This document shows, piece after piece, positions 14,670 to 14,989 of a stretch of 14,989 nt of DNA (positions within the stretch are counted from its first letter, which is position 1; every line of letters begins with the position of its first letter). The notes beneath the pieces are model-generated. The model made no database searches. It saw nothing but the letters and a program-made list of their open reading frames with translations, and was not told the origin of the DNA. Both the position numbers and the translations under genes were made by a program. The stretch comes from CAYMQB01 sp964392665 (GTDB taxonomy: Bacteria; Hydrothermota; E44-bin80), in the NCBI GenBank assembly GCA_964392665.1, contig CAYMQB010000054.1:1-14989 (forward strand), written 5' to 3'.

Positions 14670-14883
14670 TCAACTTATAAATCTTCTTCTCGAAGATGGA
14701 ATTTTTTCTTTTGAAAAGATAGAACCTTCCGTTTTTTGACCATACGAATTACTATCCATCAAATGTATCCCTCTAAGATATTGCTTTCTATCATTGTCAT
14801 TAAGGAAAACTACCTGTGTAGTTACCTCTCTGAGTAACATGATGAGGAATACCTTGAACTACAACTCTTGCTATTCGTAGCAT
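14670..14883 (-). pseudogene. Decayed REP-associated tyrosine transposase (RAYT, IS200-like Y1_Tnp), N-terminal fragment
   Basis: From ATG 14883 the frame reads MLRIARVVVQGIPHHVTQRG, the well-known N-terminus of TnpA_REP proteins (consensus like RVVxPGxPHHVTQRGN). It stops after 27 residues at 14800-14802. In the next frame the family sequence resumes (TQVVFLNDNDRKQYLRG). The join is explained by loss of one AC pair from a short ACAC run near 14815, since restoring it gives GNYTQVVFLND. After KQYL the similarity ends, and the frame closes at 14670-14672 after about 25 unrecognised residues. The HUH metal motif (usually MPNHVH) and the catalytic Tyr region are missing, so it cannot encode an active enzyme. 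Intact members are about 150-250 residues long and handle single-stranded REP hairpins. Confidence 0.85.
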
Positions 14884-14890
14884 AGAATAT

Positions 14891-14919
14891 ATCGTATCAG
14901 ATATTTCTTATCGTGTCAA
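14891..14919 (-). promoter_or_regulatory. Promoter of the RAYT remnant, near-leaderless
   Basis: Minus strand TTGACA (14914-14919), 17 bases, TACGAT (14891-14896), then 7 bases to the ATG at 14883. Transcription would start at or next to the start codon. An imperfect inverted repeat (AGAAATATC / GATATATTCT on the minus strand) spans the -10 and could be an operator. Confidence 0.6.
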
Positions 14920-14989
14920 CAAAAAATTGGTCGGAAACAGACAAATCGAAAGTAGAATTAAGCAGTGTATCTTTGCACTTAAAAATCAT

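Noticed and set aside
14897..14989. 30-codon minus-strand frame entering from the window edge (ends at the stop 14897-14899)
   Set aside because: No recognisable sequence, overlaps the RAYT promoter, and too short to tell a gene end from chance.

Overview
The window looks like a chromosomal stretch from an uncultured, low-G+C Gram-negative bacterium of the FCB/WOR-3 (Stahlbacteria)/Cloacimonadota type. This is inferred from gene style: three long secreted enzymes end in short FlgD-like/T9SS-like C-terminal sorting domains, one of them is a gingipain-type C25 peptidase, and there is an outer-membrane TonB-dependent receptor and a seven-repeat beta-propeller lipoprotein. The phylum cannot be fixed from the sequence alone. 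No rRNA, tRNA, CRISPR array or intact mobile element was seen.

Layout. (1) Positions 1-1523, minus strand: a small operon under one sigma70-like promoter. It holds the fossil of a deleted propeller paralogue, then a propeller lipoprotein gene broken by one extra A in an A8 tract, then a small unrecognised gene that runs off the window. (2) 1589-2980, minus: a self-inhibited (class II) Fic enzyme with its own promoter, ATGTCCG repeats bracketing the -35, and a 40-bp palindrome just past its stop. (3) 3052-5608, minus: a consensus promoter drives a C25 peptidase followed 12 bases later by a two-helix membrane protein. (4) 5641-5792: a MITE-like element with perfect 14-bp inverted ends. (5) 5960-7540, plus: a nitroreductase overlapping a DMT/EamA transporter. 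(6) 7634-9061, plus: a secreted Ntn-hydrolase of C45/acid-ceramidase type. (7) 9406-11963, plus: a TonB-dependent receptor, visibly more G+C-rich than its neighbours. (8) 12117-14591, minus: a papain-like (C1) secreted peptidase with lectin-like, Ig-like and jelly-roll-like regions. (9) 14670-14919, minus: a decayed REP-associated tyrosine transposase (RAYT/IS200-like) with its promoter still visible.

How it fits together. Most of the coding capacity goes to exported or surface proteins: a C25 peptidase, a C1 peptidase, an amidohydrolase, an outer-membrane receptor and a propeller lipoprotein. This suggests extracellular degradation of protein or peptide material. The genes are not one operon; each large secreted gene appears to be transcribed separately. 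I see no convincing new defence or metabolic system. The most interesting signals are at DNA level: an A8 tract inside the lipoprotein gene, 8-bp tandem repeats inside the C25 sorting tail, the collapsed tandem paralogue, the Fic promoter repeats, and a scatter of CCCCAA(T/C)T-bearing palindromes alongside a RAYT fossil.
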